Notes: generated by a model not told the origin, from the sequence alone. DNA of 64,000 nucleotides from Clitopilus passeckerianus (GCA_944990035.1 CALYLX010000038.1:1-64000); one strand, 5' to 3'. Shown: positions 1 to 12,883, counted from the first letter of the stretch. Program-made: numbers and translations.

Positions 1-1566
<1,566 letters not shown>

Positions 1567-1677
1567 ATGCCTCATGGGGTACCTTTCTTTAAAATATGTA
1601 TGCATGCATCTGAGTGGAATACATTCAAAGTGGCAAAGTCAAGGATTTCTTGACGTTGAGCGCATCGACATGATACA

Positions 1678-3146
1678 TCAGTTCCGTTTGCTACGATAGA
1701 ATGCAAAAAAGTTTGCCTTATCCTCCCATCCCATCCCAGTCCTCTTCATCTTCCCGATCTGCGCGATAAGCGTTGTACAGACCTCCGCCAGCTGATCATC
1801 ACTATTCAAAGCTTCAGGAGCAATTTCATTGAGTAGGAACAGCGGTGAGCTTGGTGATTCTGAGGGTGCAAGAAGACGGATTGAAATTGTGGGAGGGAGG
1901 AGTGTTGATGTTATGGAGAAGATATGTTGGAGTGGATTAGCCCATGAAGACGGTATGGAGGTGGTCAGGGTAGGTGACATGGCTGTCGGGGGATCGTATC
2001 TAAGGACAGGGTGTGTCAGCGTATAAAGGACCAGGAAGAGTAGGGAAGAAAGATTATACCTAACACACATAACAAACACGCGAAATTTCTTCACGGGAAC
2101 GTCTTGAAAGAAGACCTTCGCAAAGCGGAGAAGGCCACGCCCATTGCTGGTCGTACCCTCCGGGAAAACCACAATAGGCCTGTCCGCTTCACACCGAATA
2201 TCGTCCAGTGTTTTGACTTGATTGCCTTTTGCAAGAACTTTTGGCACATTGCCAACGTTGCATATCATGGACAAAAGCGAAGCACGTTTGAATCCGGCAA
2301 TGGGGACGGTTGGGCGCGTCGAATGAGTCGCTGTCGTGATATTGGCTGAGCCGGTTCCGGTGCGCCGTCCAGGAGTGTGGGTAACAGGTGAGGACGGGCG
2401 TGAATCTACGCGTTCTGGGTGTGCGCTTGCTACTGGGAGAACAAAGATGGGGTTGAAGCTGTGGAAAAATGTTAAGAAGTAGGCTTCTCGGAGAAGTCGT
2501 TGGACGGAGAACGAACCGGAAAGCAAGCCAGAGGAGTTCGATGTAGGATGCCCAGTTCGACACAATGATGTCGCCAGCCTTAGGATTCCATGATTCGCTC
2601 TGCGCCTGTTGTCGCCTGCCCGAAGTAAAGTTAGATTTATACGATGCATCCAATGCGGTGGACATACCCTCGTTTCCTCTTAACATTCTCAACTGGGATC
2701 CAGACGAGGCCTAGCACTAGAAGAGCCGTTCTGCAGATCACAGCAGTCAGCAAACGGGTGATAAGGCGTCCTAGAATCGGTATAGGGTACTAGAAGCCGT
2801 ATGGGTTAGTTCAAAAGCGTGCAAGTTGCGAGAGCACTCACAAGTATCGTGCAAAGTCCTTCAACGAACATCAGATACAGAGCTGCCAGCAGCAAAGCCA
2901 GAGTTGTTCGAATAACGCCCAAAGTGTATGCCAGAGGTAAAGTGACTTTGGCCAGCACATCAGATCCTACAGGAGGGACTGGAGTGAGGAAGGGCTACAG
3001 CTCATTGAGTCCGACGGTGAGCTTGGAGACGAATCGATGGCAAGTACCTGTATTCCGGTCCCGGGATCCTATTGAAATGCTTGAGCATTATAATCCATAT
3101 TCAAAGAGAATGTACCCAACTCGATAAGCACTGAACTTTTTCCATG
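1678..3146 (-). CDS. LOA1: LOA1/Vps66-type lysophospholipid acyltransferase (PlsC-like membrane protein)
   Basis: Likely acyltransferase of the fungal Loa1/Vps66 group, which acylates lysophosphatidic acid at ER and lipid droplets. Exons join to an N-terminus KFSAYRDPGTGIQ-PFLTPVPP, two membrane segments (around VTLPLAYTLGVIRTTLALLL and AVICRTALLVLGLVW), then GDIIVSNWASYIELLWLAFR and NPIFVLPVA. The acceptor-binding motif is VVFPEGTTSNGRGLL. As in Loa1, the NW-x-SY-x-E/D block replaces the usual HX4D. The C-terminus is GMGWEDKANFFAFYRSKRN. One 60-nt intron (after CVR) has no in-frame stop and is a multiple of three. The only ATG that fits (3144-3146) is one base out of frame with the rest: the A run after ATGG has five A where four would give MEKFSAYR. 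This is a sequence or assembly error, a polymorphism, or initiation elsewhere. Confidence 0.8.
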
Positions 3147-3286
3147 CCTTGCCTTCCAAAAGTGGCTCTCGAGAAACTGCAAGTGGTCGTAATGGCACGT
3201 GGCTCGAGATTACGTCAAGCCGATGACTGTCCACCACTCGTCCAGTGCCGGCGTAGCATCAGCCAACGCTCTCTCAAACTCTGTCC

Positions 3287-4542
3287 ATGGCAGTCCAAGG
3301 CATGAACCGCGTACTGCCTACTATCAAGCATTATGGAGGCTACCTCCTTAGAAGATATAGAAAGCTTCCAATTCTTGGAAAGGTGTGTTCAAACCCCAAA
3401 TCATTAGGGGCAAACTTGATTTCATGCGTTCCACCAGCTCTTCGTATGGCTAGTCATCCTATTCTATATCTGCGCAGGTTCGTGATAACCGATGGGTGGC
3501 AGTCGAGTATTCACTCCTACTTACAGGGGCATTTGTTATCTGGATAACACCCGCTCGGCTTGCACAATATCTATACGACTATGCTAAGATGCTAGCTGCA
3601 ACTCAATATGGTTGGCTTGCTCTGGGAGCAGCGATAGGTGCACAGCACTCCTACAATCTCATCGCTACATTTACTTAAAGTAACTGTAGTTCTCATCTCG
3701 TTTCCTCCGCTCGTTGGCCATACCACACTGACATCCCTCTGTGGCTTCGCCTACGGTCTAAAGGGCTTCTGGATTGCTGCGGTTGGCTCTCTCCTCGGTG
3801 CAGTGGTAACTTTCGTCGTTCTCCGGCTTCTCTTCAAGAACCGACTTCGCGAATGGTCTGACAAGAACGAAAAGTGGCGCGCGTTGGAATCTGTTGTCGT
3901 GAGTTCATTACATTCGCAAATGAATACTACGGAGCTTGACATTGACGCTGGTACCGCTTTAGAGAGCGAAAGGCCTACCGCTGATAATACTCATTCGGAT
4001 CTCGCCCTTCCCTCCCTGGGTGTATTCCAATTCTCTTTTCGCAGTAAGTTATCCGACGGTGCGCAGAGAGGTGGAGCCTGTTTATTAAACTCTATTCTCA
4101 AGTCTATCCAACCTGTCAAAGTCTGGCAGTTCGCTGTTGCGACGTGTTTCGTGTTCCCTAAACTTCTATTGCATGTCTTCATCGGCTCACGGATAGCTGC
4201 TCTGTCTGATGGAGAAACCCGCGGCCATATGGATACCCGTTAGTCAATTCGTCCAAAATTCAATGCCTTCACTAACTGGCGTTCAGAAACGAAGGTTATT
4301 AATGGCTGTGTGGTTGGCGGAGGTATCATCCTCGCCGTCTTCACGGGCTGGTGAGTTCCTTAACCTGTGTTGCCTGGCATTTTTACTGAATTCCGTATAG
4401 GACGATTTACAACATGGTGCAGAAGCACATACGCCACCTGGAGGGCATGCCACCCGAGGTAGATGAGTTGGCAGCGGAAACCATTGAAAATTATGGCGAA
4501 GCAGAGCCGCTGCTTCGGTCAACCTCACCTCCGCCAGTCTAG
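3287..4542 (+). CDS. TVP38: Tvp38/TMEM64-family (VTT/DedA domain) Golgi membrane protein
   Basis: Integral membrane protein of the SNARE-associated Golgi (VTT) family. Exons 3287-3382, 3438-3477 (40 nt) and 3527-3636, with more after 3679, join as KLPILGK, LFVWLVILFYICAG, AFVIWITPARLAQYLYDY, then VLISFPPLVGHTTL and SLCGFAYGLKGFW. The FPPL-GHTTL and CGFAYG blocks are the family's re-entrant hallmark. A later exon (from about 3966) gives AKGLPLIILIRISPFPPW, then SIQPVKVWQFAVATCFVFPK and HVFIGSRIAAL. The C-terminal tail (HIRHLEGMPPEVDELAAET) is hydrophilic and cytosolic in type. Splicing is needed at seven sites, including a 49-bp intron at 3478-3526. It is convergent with the SNARE gene on the right. 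Confidence 0.87.
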
Positions 4543-4633
4543 TCATTCCATGTTGTATCATTTAATAATTGGATTAAGCGGATGAATCATTTAGTAGACC
4601 TAGAGCTAAATACATGATATACGCTCGAAAAAT

Positions 4634-5909
4634 CTAATAGTAGTGCAAGAAGAGTAAACTGAAGCTGGCCCCAAGCAAGAAGACGAGTATGAAGATTCTA
4701 CTGTCCTTCGCTCTTCTCCGCGCCTCTTTCAGCTGCTCATTCCCTTGCTCCACCGTCGAAGTGGTCGCGATCGCGTCCTCGTACAGTTGGTCCGTGAGCT
4801 CGGTCTGTTTCGTCAAATGCTCGACGAGTTCCATCTGCAACGCGCTAATCTCCAGAAGACGTGACTCGGCTTGTTGCACCGATTCTAGGGTATCCTGTGC
4901 AGCCCGAAGTATATTGGCATTCTCCTGTTCAAATTGAAGAATCTGAGATGCCGTGAGTTCAATCTCCTCCTCGTCTTCGGACGCAGTTGGAGTATATTCG
5001 ACGGCCTCGTAACTGCCCCGACTTGAATTTGACTCGCTGCGTGTAGGTCCTCCCATAATATCATCAAGCCAGCCATTTTTGTTCCTTGATTGTGACGCCC
5101 GAGAAGAGGTGGATGGGCCATCTTGATCCAGCCTTAGCACCTCACGCGTTGCGCCGGATCCAAGCGTTCGTGAACGCTCCAGTTGGCGCTTAATGCGTTC
5201 CTCCTGCAGCTCTTTCTGCGCCTGACTTGCCTCCGCGAGTCTGCGATTCAAGTACCATGTAACACCAGAATGGTGCGCCGCAAGGACGTCAGATGCCAGG
5301 GACGTGAGATCTTGGCGCAGACGGGCGGGAAGTAATTTGGCGAGGGGATTCGTCCTGTTTGCGACGAGTTCGGCGCGTCCTGGAATCACGACAGCACATG
5401 AGTAATATTGGTCGAAGCTCCGAAGTCCATGGCAAACATACGTTTCTCCAATGCCTCCATTTCCTTCACCCTTTCGGCACATCGTGTTAGAATGACGCGC
5501 GCCTGAAGGTCAATCTGGTCACGTTCTTCATTCGTGAGGTGCGTGATGTCGTTCCAAGAGCCTCCGCCGGTTAGATCCAACGGCTTCAGTGCTGGCCGCC
5601 TCATTGGCGAGTACCGCGAGTCAACGTTCAGATATGGTTTTCGGATACCTTCAAGCATTTGAGAGAGGGTACCTATGTGGGCTAGCTATTTTGCCCAAAA
5701 ACGAATGAATTAAGCCCTTCGCAGAACACGTTGTAAAGACCTACAATGTTGTGAGCTTCAGAAAGGAACTCCTTGCCCACAGATTGTTCGCCATGCTTTG
5801 CCCCACTATTCGTTCGTGGACTCTTCGGCCGCTTCAAGCCACCCGAAGCTGCCTGCTGCTTTTCATGCACCGCATTCCTAAAGTCAGCTGTTAGGTCTAT
5901 GGACGGCAT
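4634..5909 (-). CDS. UFE1: Syntaxin-18/Ufe1-type ER t-SNARE
   Basis: Qa-SNARE for Golgi-to-ER retrograde fusion. The N-terminus, MPSIDLTADFRNAVHEKQQ, has the syntaxin-18 N-peptide character, followed by a KRPKSPR stretch and KEFLSEAHNI; after an intron come GTLSQMLEGIRKPYL and DEERDQIDLQAR-like text (ITHLTNEERDQIDLQARV). The middle is charged and coiled (RRLAEASQAQKELQEER). The SNARE motif is at the C-terminal end (ILRAAQDTLESVQQAESRL, LVEHLTKQTELTDQLYED) and is followed by one C-terminal membrane anchor (FILVFLLGASFSLLFLHYY). At least two introns (about 5685-5745 and about 5380-5430). The start at 5909 is chosen because it gives the conserved N-peptide directly. Confidence 0.85.
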
Positions 5910-6526
5910 GTAAGAGTCGAATGAAGGGGAACAGTTAACAAGTAACCGTGACACCATCATGGCAAAGCTTATGATCCCGTTTAGGAACGGACACGTGGTC
6001 AAACACAAGATTTGACGTGCGTTGTCGCTGTTTTTCCCTTTCTTTGCAACCACGACGTTGTCAACATTTTTTTTGGTACTCTGTTAGCTGTTGGAGTACC
6101 TCATCTCGACTATTCGTGGAAGAGAAAACACCGACATCCTCGTTTGAGGTGCATTGCGTCTTTAATCTCACCGTTATGTGCCATAGTATGCGATGTACAT
6201 TCTATCTAGACACCGACCGAAGTTACACTACGACTCTAGCTATTCGATTGCTTTTGATGGATTAACGCCAGGCGACTTGTTTGTTCACCGTTATCTGCTG
6301 CCTTCCTCAAGCCCCGCCCAAGATATGGCCCCCAATGCCCCCTGTTGCCTCATTAAAAGTGTTGAAACCGGAGCGTTGAGCATTCCATTCTACATAATAA
6401 GTTTTCTTCGAGGTTTCTTAGCGCCTGTTGCCGCGTGCTGATGCCGCAGCTGTAATCTCCTCCTGTACCTCTCATTCTGGCAACAGCCAAATGGTTCTGT
6501 AAAAACAAATAAAAAAATACGAGGGA
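5910..6526. other. Intergenic stretch, no supported gene
   Basis: About 620 bp between the SNARE start (minus strand) and the F-box stop (minus strand). Short open frames exist on the plus strand (6012-6209, 6193-6441), but none resembles a known protein or joins by convincing splice sites. It probably holds the SNARE promoter and the F-box gene's 3' region; an A-rich tract lies near 6500-6515. Confidence 0.6.
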
Positions 6527-8119
6527 TTATCGGTACGGAGGCAAATATGTCTGGCAGGCACAGGATCGCTTACGACAATAATCCTCCATCTGGCTGACGA
6601 TGCGACAATCCGTGGCGTCTGCAAGATCAAGGATGTTTTGTTCGTGGACGGAACAGCAGTTAATCACAGTAAGAAGGGTAATGGGCCGAACCACCTGTCC
6701 CTCTGGACCAGTCCATTGGGCACCATTTTCCAATTTGTCGTATACGAGTCGGACGAGCGCCTTCCCCGTTACCTGGCCGCACCAGCGAAGATCCAATTTG
6801 GTCAATTCTGGGCAAAGGCCACCGCTTGTAGTAAGCTGAAGCAGAATCTCGTCCGTGAGATCACTCTCGTGCAGGCACAACTCCTCCAAAGCTGGAATTG
6901 CAGCGAGACATGCGGTGAAATCCGACACGGAGAGGTCTATATCGTGGAGCTGTAATTTGCGAAGGGGTGTGCTGGACCCCTCGAGGAACATTCGAACGAA
7001 GGAGCTGACTTCCTCATCAGGGTGTCCTAAGGGGTCTACGGACGAGCGGAGATGGAGCGACTCAAGCCCAGGTGTTCTTAGGAATGGTAAAACTCCAAAC
7101 ATACTAGGCGATCCTGTCAATATCAGAGTATTGAGTTCGGGTAACTCGACAACCCGTCCTGCGGTATTGGCGGGTAGGAACACCTGATCCTGTCTATATT
7201 CTAGACTTAAAGAAAGTTTCTTTAGCGCTTGAAGACCCTGAAGCATTTGTAGAACTTCTTCGATGGAAGAGGTTCTTTCAAGTCGGTCCGATGTTAAATG
7301 AATGAATAACTCCTTCATTGTGGGAGGCAGAGAGTTTGGAGGAGGTATAATGCTCCGAAAGATTCGGAGGGTGTGTAGTTGGGGGGATTGAGGAAAGGCA
7401 TTTACAAGCCCAGGAAGGTGGTGGCTGGACGCGGGGGCAATTGCATCGTGGTTAATTTCGTGCAAAACAGTGAGGTCAATTTCCCGTGGCTCTGGGCCAG
7501 GGCGATTGCACAGAGAAAGTAGCCAGTTGGCGTGGTTGAGAAACACGGATCGTACTGTGAGCGTCCTCCACTGAGAGAGCTTTTGGAGCAGGGCATCCAT
7601 CACAGCTGGCAAGCGTGAGGTATCCGCCTTCACCTCTAGTGTTATGTACAGCAGCGAACCTCTCGCGCGCTCCAACCAGAGCTGAGTACGCCCGCAGGGG
7701 TCTCTGCTGTCTAGGTCCACATACAAATGAGACCAGACTGTTGGTATCCCAGCTGCCTTGCGCCATTCGGAACAAACATGGGATGCCGCGAGAGGCGTGA
7801 GCGTATACCCTCCTCTAGCACACATTTCAAATATTTTCGCAAGTATTTCTGGCGGTAGACGCCTTGCCAAAGTCAAGAGACCAAGGCTATGTCGGATCTT
7901 GTGCTGATATTGCAGTTTATCAAACTGCAGTTGGCGCACCCGACGCATCAGCACCTCTATCTCTCCATCAAGCCGTGCTACAGCATCCGTATTGAGCTCT
8001 ACTTCACGGAGAAGTCTGGTCCTGACTGGATCTGCGATATGAGGTTGCCCTATCATGGTGGGGAAGAGTAGGTGGGGAAAATCACGCGCTATCAGGGGGA
8101 GTTTGTAAAACATGTGCAA
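6527..8119 (-). CDS. F-box / leucine-rich-repeat protein (agaricomycete type)
   Basis: A 530-residue protein from one uninterrupted frame, unusual here because most neighbours are intron-rich. After a short coiled coil (DGEIEVLMRRVRQLQFDK) comes an F-box: LPPEILAKIFEMCAR, with SHVCSEWRKAAGIPTVWSH, about residues 80-125. The rest consists of degenerate LRR-like segments such as LRKLQLHDIDLS, LEELCLHESDLTDE and LTKLDLRWCGQVTG. F-box proteins bind Skp1 and present substrates to SCF ubiquitin ligases. This large, fast-evolving single-exon family is expanded in mushrooms, and its substrates are mostly unknown. Translation may begin at the second in-frame Met (about residue 22, MIGQPHIADP). The tail is Cys-rich (CRKRSCACQTYL). 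Confidence 0.85.
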   Translation of the reverse strand: MHMFYKLPLIARDFPHLLFPTMIGQPHIADPVRTRLLREVELNTDAVARLDGEIEVLMRRVRQLQFDKLQYQHKIRHSLGLLTLARRLPPEILAKIFEMCARGGYTLTPLAASHVCSEWRKAAGIPTVWSHLYVDLDSRDPCGRTQLWLERARGSLLYITLEVKADTSRLPAVMDALLQKLSQWRTLTVRSVFLNHANWLLSLCNRPGPEPREIDLTVLHEINHDAIAPASSHHLPGLVNAFPQSPQLHTLRIFRSIIPPPNSLPPTMKELFIHLTSDRLERTSSIEEVLQMLQGLQALKKLSLSLEYRQDQVFLPANTAGRVVELPELNTLILTGSPSMFGVLPFLRTPGLESLHLRSSVDPLGHPDEEVSSFVRMFLEGSSTPLRKLQLHDIDLSVSDFTACLAAIPALEELCLHESDLTDEILLQLTTSGGLCPELTKLDLRWCGQVTGKALVRLVYDKLENGAQWTGPEGQVVRPITLLTVINCCSVHEQNILDLADATDCRIVSQMEDYCRKRSCACQTYLPPYR

Positions 8120-8316
8120 TATAGATAATCTCGATCAACGATCGAGGACGTTGAAAGTTCCAGCGGCGTAGGTTCTCAAGGCTACATAATCGTTGCAAAA
8201 TGGATATGTGACGTTCACTTCACAAGGATCCTGTGCCAGACTGTAGTAAGAAACTGCCAATCTGCCACTCAGATGCTTCTACTAGTAAACCGGACCGATA
8301 AGCCGATGCCTAACTG

Positions 8317-9408
8317 CTAATAGTAACCCACAGTGTGGAGGAGATTATGAGGGTGTTTTTCTTGGTGTATTTGCAATATCTCGTCGATCTCTTCGTCAAG
8401 GTCGGCTGCCGCTTCGATCTGGGAGTGGGGTTAGTCAAGAATTAAAGAGGCTGTGAAAGTCTAAAATGGCTGGACTTACGGCAGCGGCTAGCTCGACCAT
8501 TGATTTGCCTGCAATAAGGGCCTCTTCGTGGTTATCTTTAATCTCTATATTGATGACATGGACCGGTCTGTTGTATTCTCCGCCGCGCGCCAATAAGTCT
8601 AAATTCATAATAATAAGGAGGTCAGCTGAGTGTCTTGGTACTGAGGATAAGGCATCAGAAGAGTGTAGGAGGATACCTTCGCAAACTGCGTCGAAACAAC
8701 GTTCTTCACATGTGATCACAACGTCCGCAACCGTTTTTGTCTCTTGCCACCGCTCTGGTGCAAGCTTGATCCGCCTATTCCGATCTAGCATCTGCAAGAG
8801 GCCATTGGCAGCGTACCTAAACCATGAAATGAGCCGCGCGTTCTCAATAAAACTGTATGAAACTTACAAACGCGGATCCTTCGAGTGTAATTCTTCATAT
8901 ATGGTATTATATGGGGTGCCAAACTGATATATGTTTGGCTTGTCAACTGAAGGGCCAGGCAAACGCACAGCGGAGCCGGTACCGGCAGAGATAACTTGGT
9001 AACCTGCTTTACTGGATCGGAGGGATATTAATCTCTTTCCCATGATTTATGAAAGGTAGCAGGCTTACGCAAGGACATGATGCCCTTCCATGGATCTATT
9101 CTATGAGGAATCGGCGCTTAGCTGAGTGGAAGTAAAGCCAAATGGAAAAAACAGCATGCCTGGTTGCTGGCACAAACGACACAGAACAACGGGCGGGGCT
9201 TGAATTCTGATAATATGGCGGAAGGATGGGAGATTTGTGGGCCTGGAGGCGGAGGTTGGTTGTCATAATCTGCTGAAGCCGATGTCACAGGAGTTGGATC
9301 GATTAATTGACCCGGCGGTGGGTTGGGTGGGGTGGTCGTTGAGGTAGAGGCGCCTTGAAGCCGTGGATCTGGGCGGGCCAAGCGAGGATCTCGTCTTCTG
9401 GGGTCCAT
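8317..9408 (-). CDS. SSU72: RNA polymerase II CTD phosphatase Ssu72
   Basis: Ssu72 removes phosphate from Ser5/Ser7 of the Pol II CTD and works with the cleavage/polyadenylation factor. The start at 9408 ([19 protein letters not shown]) gives a Pro-rich extension of about 80 residues before the core. The phosphatase signature CX5R is formed across an intron: [10 protein letters not shown] joins [10 protein letters not shown], giving C-ASNQN-R-S. Then come [66 protein letters not shown] and the C-terminus [20 protein letters not shown] ending VGYY, all matching the family. The intron at 9101-9159 has a GC donor (CAG|GCATGC) and an AG acceptor. Stop TAG at 8317-8319. Confidence 0.92.
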
Positions 9409-9978
9409 TGAACTAGATATTTCGATATGATAAGCGCGTTGTTCCGTCGAAATGGCAAGGGAAGAAGGAAGGAGCTCAGCAGTATCCAGAACATTCAAGG
9501 TCATCTCAACGACCCACGAATACGTGGCAAAGTAGGGGTCGTACAGTTTCCACTCTGAATCATCGTCGTAAATAAGAGACTGTGGTCAAGTTGGACTTAC
9601 TTTGTGCGGTGGTTCGGGCTATGAGATTGTCATGAAGAAATAGCAAGGCTGGAAGAGGTTCGTTGGTCACGCGAGGTTTGGCATCAAACTCTTTATGGAG
9701 AATCGGGGTTCGGATTGATGGCAGCATTTACAACGGAGGATGTGCTCCGAAAAGAACCTTACTTGGTCTGAACCCTGACCACTGATTATCAATGTTTTGT
9801 GGGCGTTGAATGGCAAGACAGATTGATGTCGTCCAAGCACGCAATGAAGACAACATGACCGCGCAAGAGCCAACAATTGGCGGCGTGAGAAGTAAAGACG
9901 CGATCCATCGATTGGTATTTATTGGACGCGATAATTATTCCATAGAATCTACACCACAATCTATCTTACTTGATAACC
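9409..9978. other. Divergent promoter region between SSU72 and peroxiredoxin
   Basis: About 570 bp between two divergently transcribed genes. Small open frames (e.g. minus 9667-9876) have no recognisable content. It presumably carries both promoters; I cannot point to a specific element. Confidence 0.5.
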
Positions 9979-10967
9979 ATGACCAACCTTCGCCTCGGAA
10001 GCATTGCCCCAGACTTTGAAGCTGATACCACAGCTGGAAAGATCAAATTCCACGACTGGATCGGCGACTCCTGGGTGAGCCTGGAGGTTCCTGAGCGCCT
10101 TGTCGTATGCTGACATGTTTTCTTCGAGGCCGTTCTCTTCTCCCATCCCGGAGATTTCACCCCTGTCTGCACCACTGAACTCGGAGAGGTCGCCCGCCGG
10201 GCACCTGACTTTGCTGCTCGTAACGTCAAAGTCATTGGTCTCTCCGCTAACGGCCTGGAAGAGCACAACAAATGGGTGCAGGACATTAACGAGTACGGTG
10301 CCAAGTTCGGTCCTACTGACGTTCAATTCCCCATCGTGCGTTTTGAAACTATTAAAGAAAGCCTCTCCGTAGTCTCAAATAGATTCTAGATTGCCGACGA
10401 GGACAGGAAGATCTCTACTCTCTACGACATGTTGGATTACCAGGACGCTACCAACCGAGATGCCAAGGGCTTGCCTTTCACCGTAGGTCCCTCATCTACC
10501 CTCAGAACCTACCTATTCTGAACAAGCTCAGGTCCGCACTGTCTTCGTGGTTGACCCCAAGAAAGTCATTCGCTTGACTATCTCTTACCCCGCCTCCACT
10601 GGTCGTAACTTCGATGAGATCATCCGGTGAGTCAGGCACGCCCGACACTTGGATGTGAACTAAAACCTTTCTCTTCTCTTAGAGTTATTGACTGTAAATA
10701 TATATATCGTATTTCACATCTAGGCTTGAATACTAACGCAATAATCTAGCCCTTCAAATTGGCGACAAGCACCGCGTCACCACGCCCGTCAACTGGAAGA
10801 AGGGCGAGGATGTGATTGTCCATCCAAGTGTCACGAACGATGAGGCTAAAACACTGTTCCCCGAATTCACGATCCACAAGGTAAGATCATATATATTCAT
10901 CAATAGATCTGCGTTGACCACGACTCTTTAGCCTTACCTGAGGACCACTCCTCTCAAAAATGTTTAA
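9979..10967 (+). CDS. PRX1: 1-Cys peroxiredoxin (Prx6 class)
   Basis: Thiol peroxidase reducing H2O2 and alkyl hydroperoxides. The start at 9979 gives MTNLRLGSIAPDFEADTTAG; after a 59-bp intron comes LFSHPGDFTPVCTTELGEVA, with the peroxidatic Cys in PVCTTE and the preceding Thr of the catalytic triad. IADEDRKISTLYDMLDYQ, VRTVFVVDPKKVIRLT and YPASTGRNFDEI follow, then the Prx6-class C-terminal domain: TTPVNWKKGEDVIVHP and LFPEFTIHKPYLRTTP. No second VCP-type resolving Cys motif is seen, which supports the 1-Cys type. About 220 residues. No mitochondrial leader is present, so it is probably cytosolic. Four to five introns, one with a very short exon (VIDS) near 10680. Confidence 0.93.
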
Positions 10968-11124
10968 GTAATTACTACGAAGGTAGCCAGAATATGTATG
11001 ATGTTTTGTAAAATATGTTGAATTTATGTGGATTTTACTTCAATTAATTGAAAGCGGGAGGAGCAATAGTCAAGTTCTTGAAGAATGTGCTTGGATTGCC
11101 TTGTGAGCACATTCAGTGGCGCAA

Positions 11125-11142
11125 GATTAGATTAGATTAGAT
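11125..11142. repeat. Short GATTA microsatellite
   Basis: Three perfect GATTA units plus GAT in the gap between the peroxiredoxin stop and the proteasome gene. Noncoding; likely a simple slippage tract. Confidence 0.8.
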
Positions 11143-11229
11143 GTTCATGGCCAGTGTTCCAAACAGAGACAAACATTTATTACGCGTCTGGGATAGGCTT
11201 ACGCGTTGGGATCTCTTCGTTTCTCAACT

Positions 11230-12200
11230 ATGGCCAGCGCTGACGGTGGTGCATACAGGTAGATATCCAGCTTATAGGTGCTTCAAATTCGCTGATAAGA
11301 CCATAACAGCTACTCCTTGACAGTCTTTTCACCCAGTGGAAAGCTTGTTCAGATTGAACATGCATTGGCTGCCGTTTCGCAAGGCACGACTAGTCTGGGA
11401 ATCAAAGGTATATCCACCAACTTGATACTTCCCACCCTGCATCTAACTACGTTGCCAGCATCGAATGGAATTGTGATTGCAACAGAGAAGAAGTCGTCGT
11501 CGATTCTGATCGATGATTCGATGCTGGAGAAAGTTGCTGTCGTCTGCCCCAACATAGGCATCGTTTACTCTGGGATGGGACCAGACTTCCGGGTTCTCAT
11601 TGCCAAAGCCCGTAAGAGTGCACAGGCATACTGGAAGATCTATGGGGAATATCCTCCGACTCGCGTTTTGACACAGGAGATCGCAACTGTGATGCAGCAG
11701 GCCACGCAGTCTGGGTAGGTGTCGTTTTGCCCTTTTTAGTCTCGTCTTACATCTGTATCAGGGGTGTCCGGCCGTATGGAGTCTCGTTGCTTGTTGCTGG
11801 GTGGGACATCAATCGGGGGCCCACGTTGTATCAAGTCGACCCCTCCGGTTCTTTTTGGGCATGGAAGGCAAGTGCCATCGGCAAGAACATGGTGAATGCG
11901 AAGACCTTCCTCGAGAAGCGGCAAGTACCTGTTTCCCCTGCTGACTTCTCGACGTAACTTACCCACGCCTTCAGGTACAATGATGATATCAGTCTCGAGG
12001 ATGCTATCCATACGGCACTTCTCACATTGAAGGAAGGGTTCGAGGGTCAAATGACCGAGAAAACGATAGAAATAGGTGTCATCACGGTGCCTACCATAGC
12101 AGAATTAGAGGAAGGGAAAATCGGGGGAGAGACAGGCCGTCCACGACCGACATTCAGGAAACTAACGGAAGAAGAGGTCAAAGATTATTTAGCACTGTGA
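11230..12200 (+). CDS. PRE8: 20S proteasome subunit alpha-2 (Pre8/PSMA2)
   Basis: Alpha-ring subunit of the 20S core. The first exon, [11 protein letters not shown], is spliced to [20 protein letters not shown], the alpha-type N-terminal signature, then [29 protein letters not shown] and [36 protein letters not shown] and [15 protein letters not shown] are typical of alpha-2, and so is [20 protein letters not shown]. The last exon ends [13 protein letters not shown] at 12198-12200. Five exons. Alpha subunits lack the catalytic N-terminal Thr and none is seen. Length about 250 residues, normal for the family. Confidence 0.95.
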
Positions 12201-12883
12201 TTCTAGGTGAGTTCGGCCTCTGCTGGCTTCTTCAACGCGCTGATACGTTTACCTAGAACGACCATACAACATACCACAGCGATCGCCCTCGTTGGTTGCC
12301 CCAAGATATTGTGGCCTTTCGTTGTACGGAGAGACTTGTAACACATCCAATCCTCCTGTATCTTTTGTTCGATTGCGCAGCTCCTCGCCTCGCACCCAAA
12401 TCTGCATTTGTATAATGAAACAGCAATTTCTACACCTCTCATGACATCTGGAAAATGGGCTCCTTCCATAAATGGGAAACACAGGATCCTGCCTTTTCGT
12501 GGATCAAAAACTCCAGGCTATCTATTAATTCATTAATGACATGCGGGTCGGCCTCATTGCTTGCGCCTCTTCCTCGATGTCACTTGCCCCAATAGGACGA
12601 TGCCATCCGGAAATATTCTGCCAAATCTTCCGCTCAGGGCGGATGGACGCCAGACCCTTGAGCTACAAACTCCCGACAGAGTCCGGCTGACTTCATGGCT
12701 TTCAATGAGCGTCAAAAGTTCAACACGCAGAGATAAGGTTCGAAAGTCCCAAAAGAAGATTCTGAGTTGCCTCTTTCCCGTTCCTCCTTGGAAACCTCCA
12801 CCCTCGTGTTTGTGAAGTCCCTATCTATATAAACCCTTTGGTATCTCGGACTGCCCATCAACCACATTACAACTGCATCTGCA
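12201..12883. other. Intergenic stretch upstream of the Zn2Cys6 gene
   Basis: About 680 bp. A minus-strand open frame (12203-12469, 88 codons) with one hydrophobic patch overlaps the proteasome 3' end; it has no recognisable family and I do not call it a gene. The right end carries a TATA box and a C/T-rich leader for the next gene. Confidence 0.5.
12826..12833 (+). promoter_or_regulatory. TATA box of the Zn2Cys6 gene
   Basis: TATATAAA lies 51 bp before the ATG at 12884, a sensible distance for a short leader. The region between is pyrimidine-rich and has no other ATG. Confidence 0.55.

Noticed and set aside
3478..3526. Frameshift in the Tvp38-like gene near 3480
   Set aside because: Explained by a 49-bp intron that restores LFYICAG-AFVIWITP exactly.
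5990..6450. Hydrophobic-looking plus-strand frames between SNARE and F-box genes
   Set aside because: Low-complexity TC-rich translation without conserved pattern or introns.
12203..12482. Minus-strand open frames of 77-88 codons next to the proteasome gene
   Set aside because: No recognisable domain, no splice support, and they overlap the proteasome 3' end.
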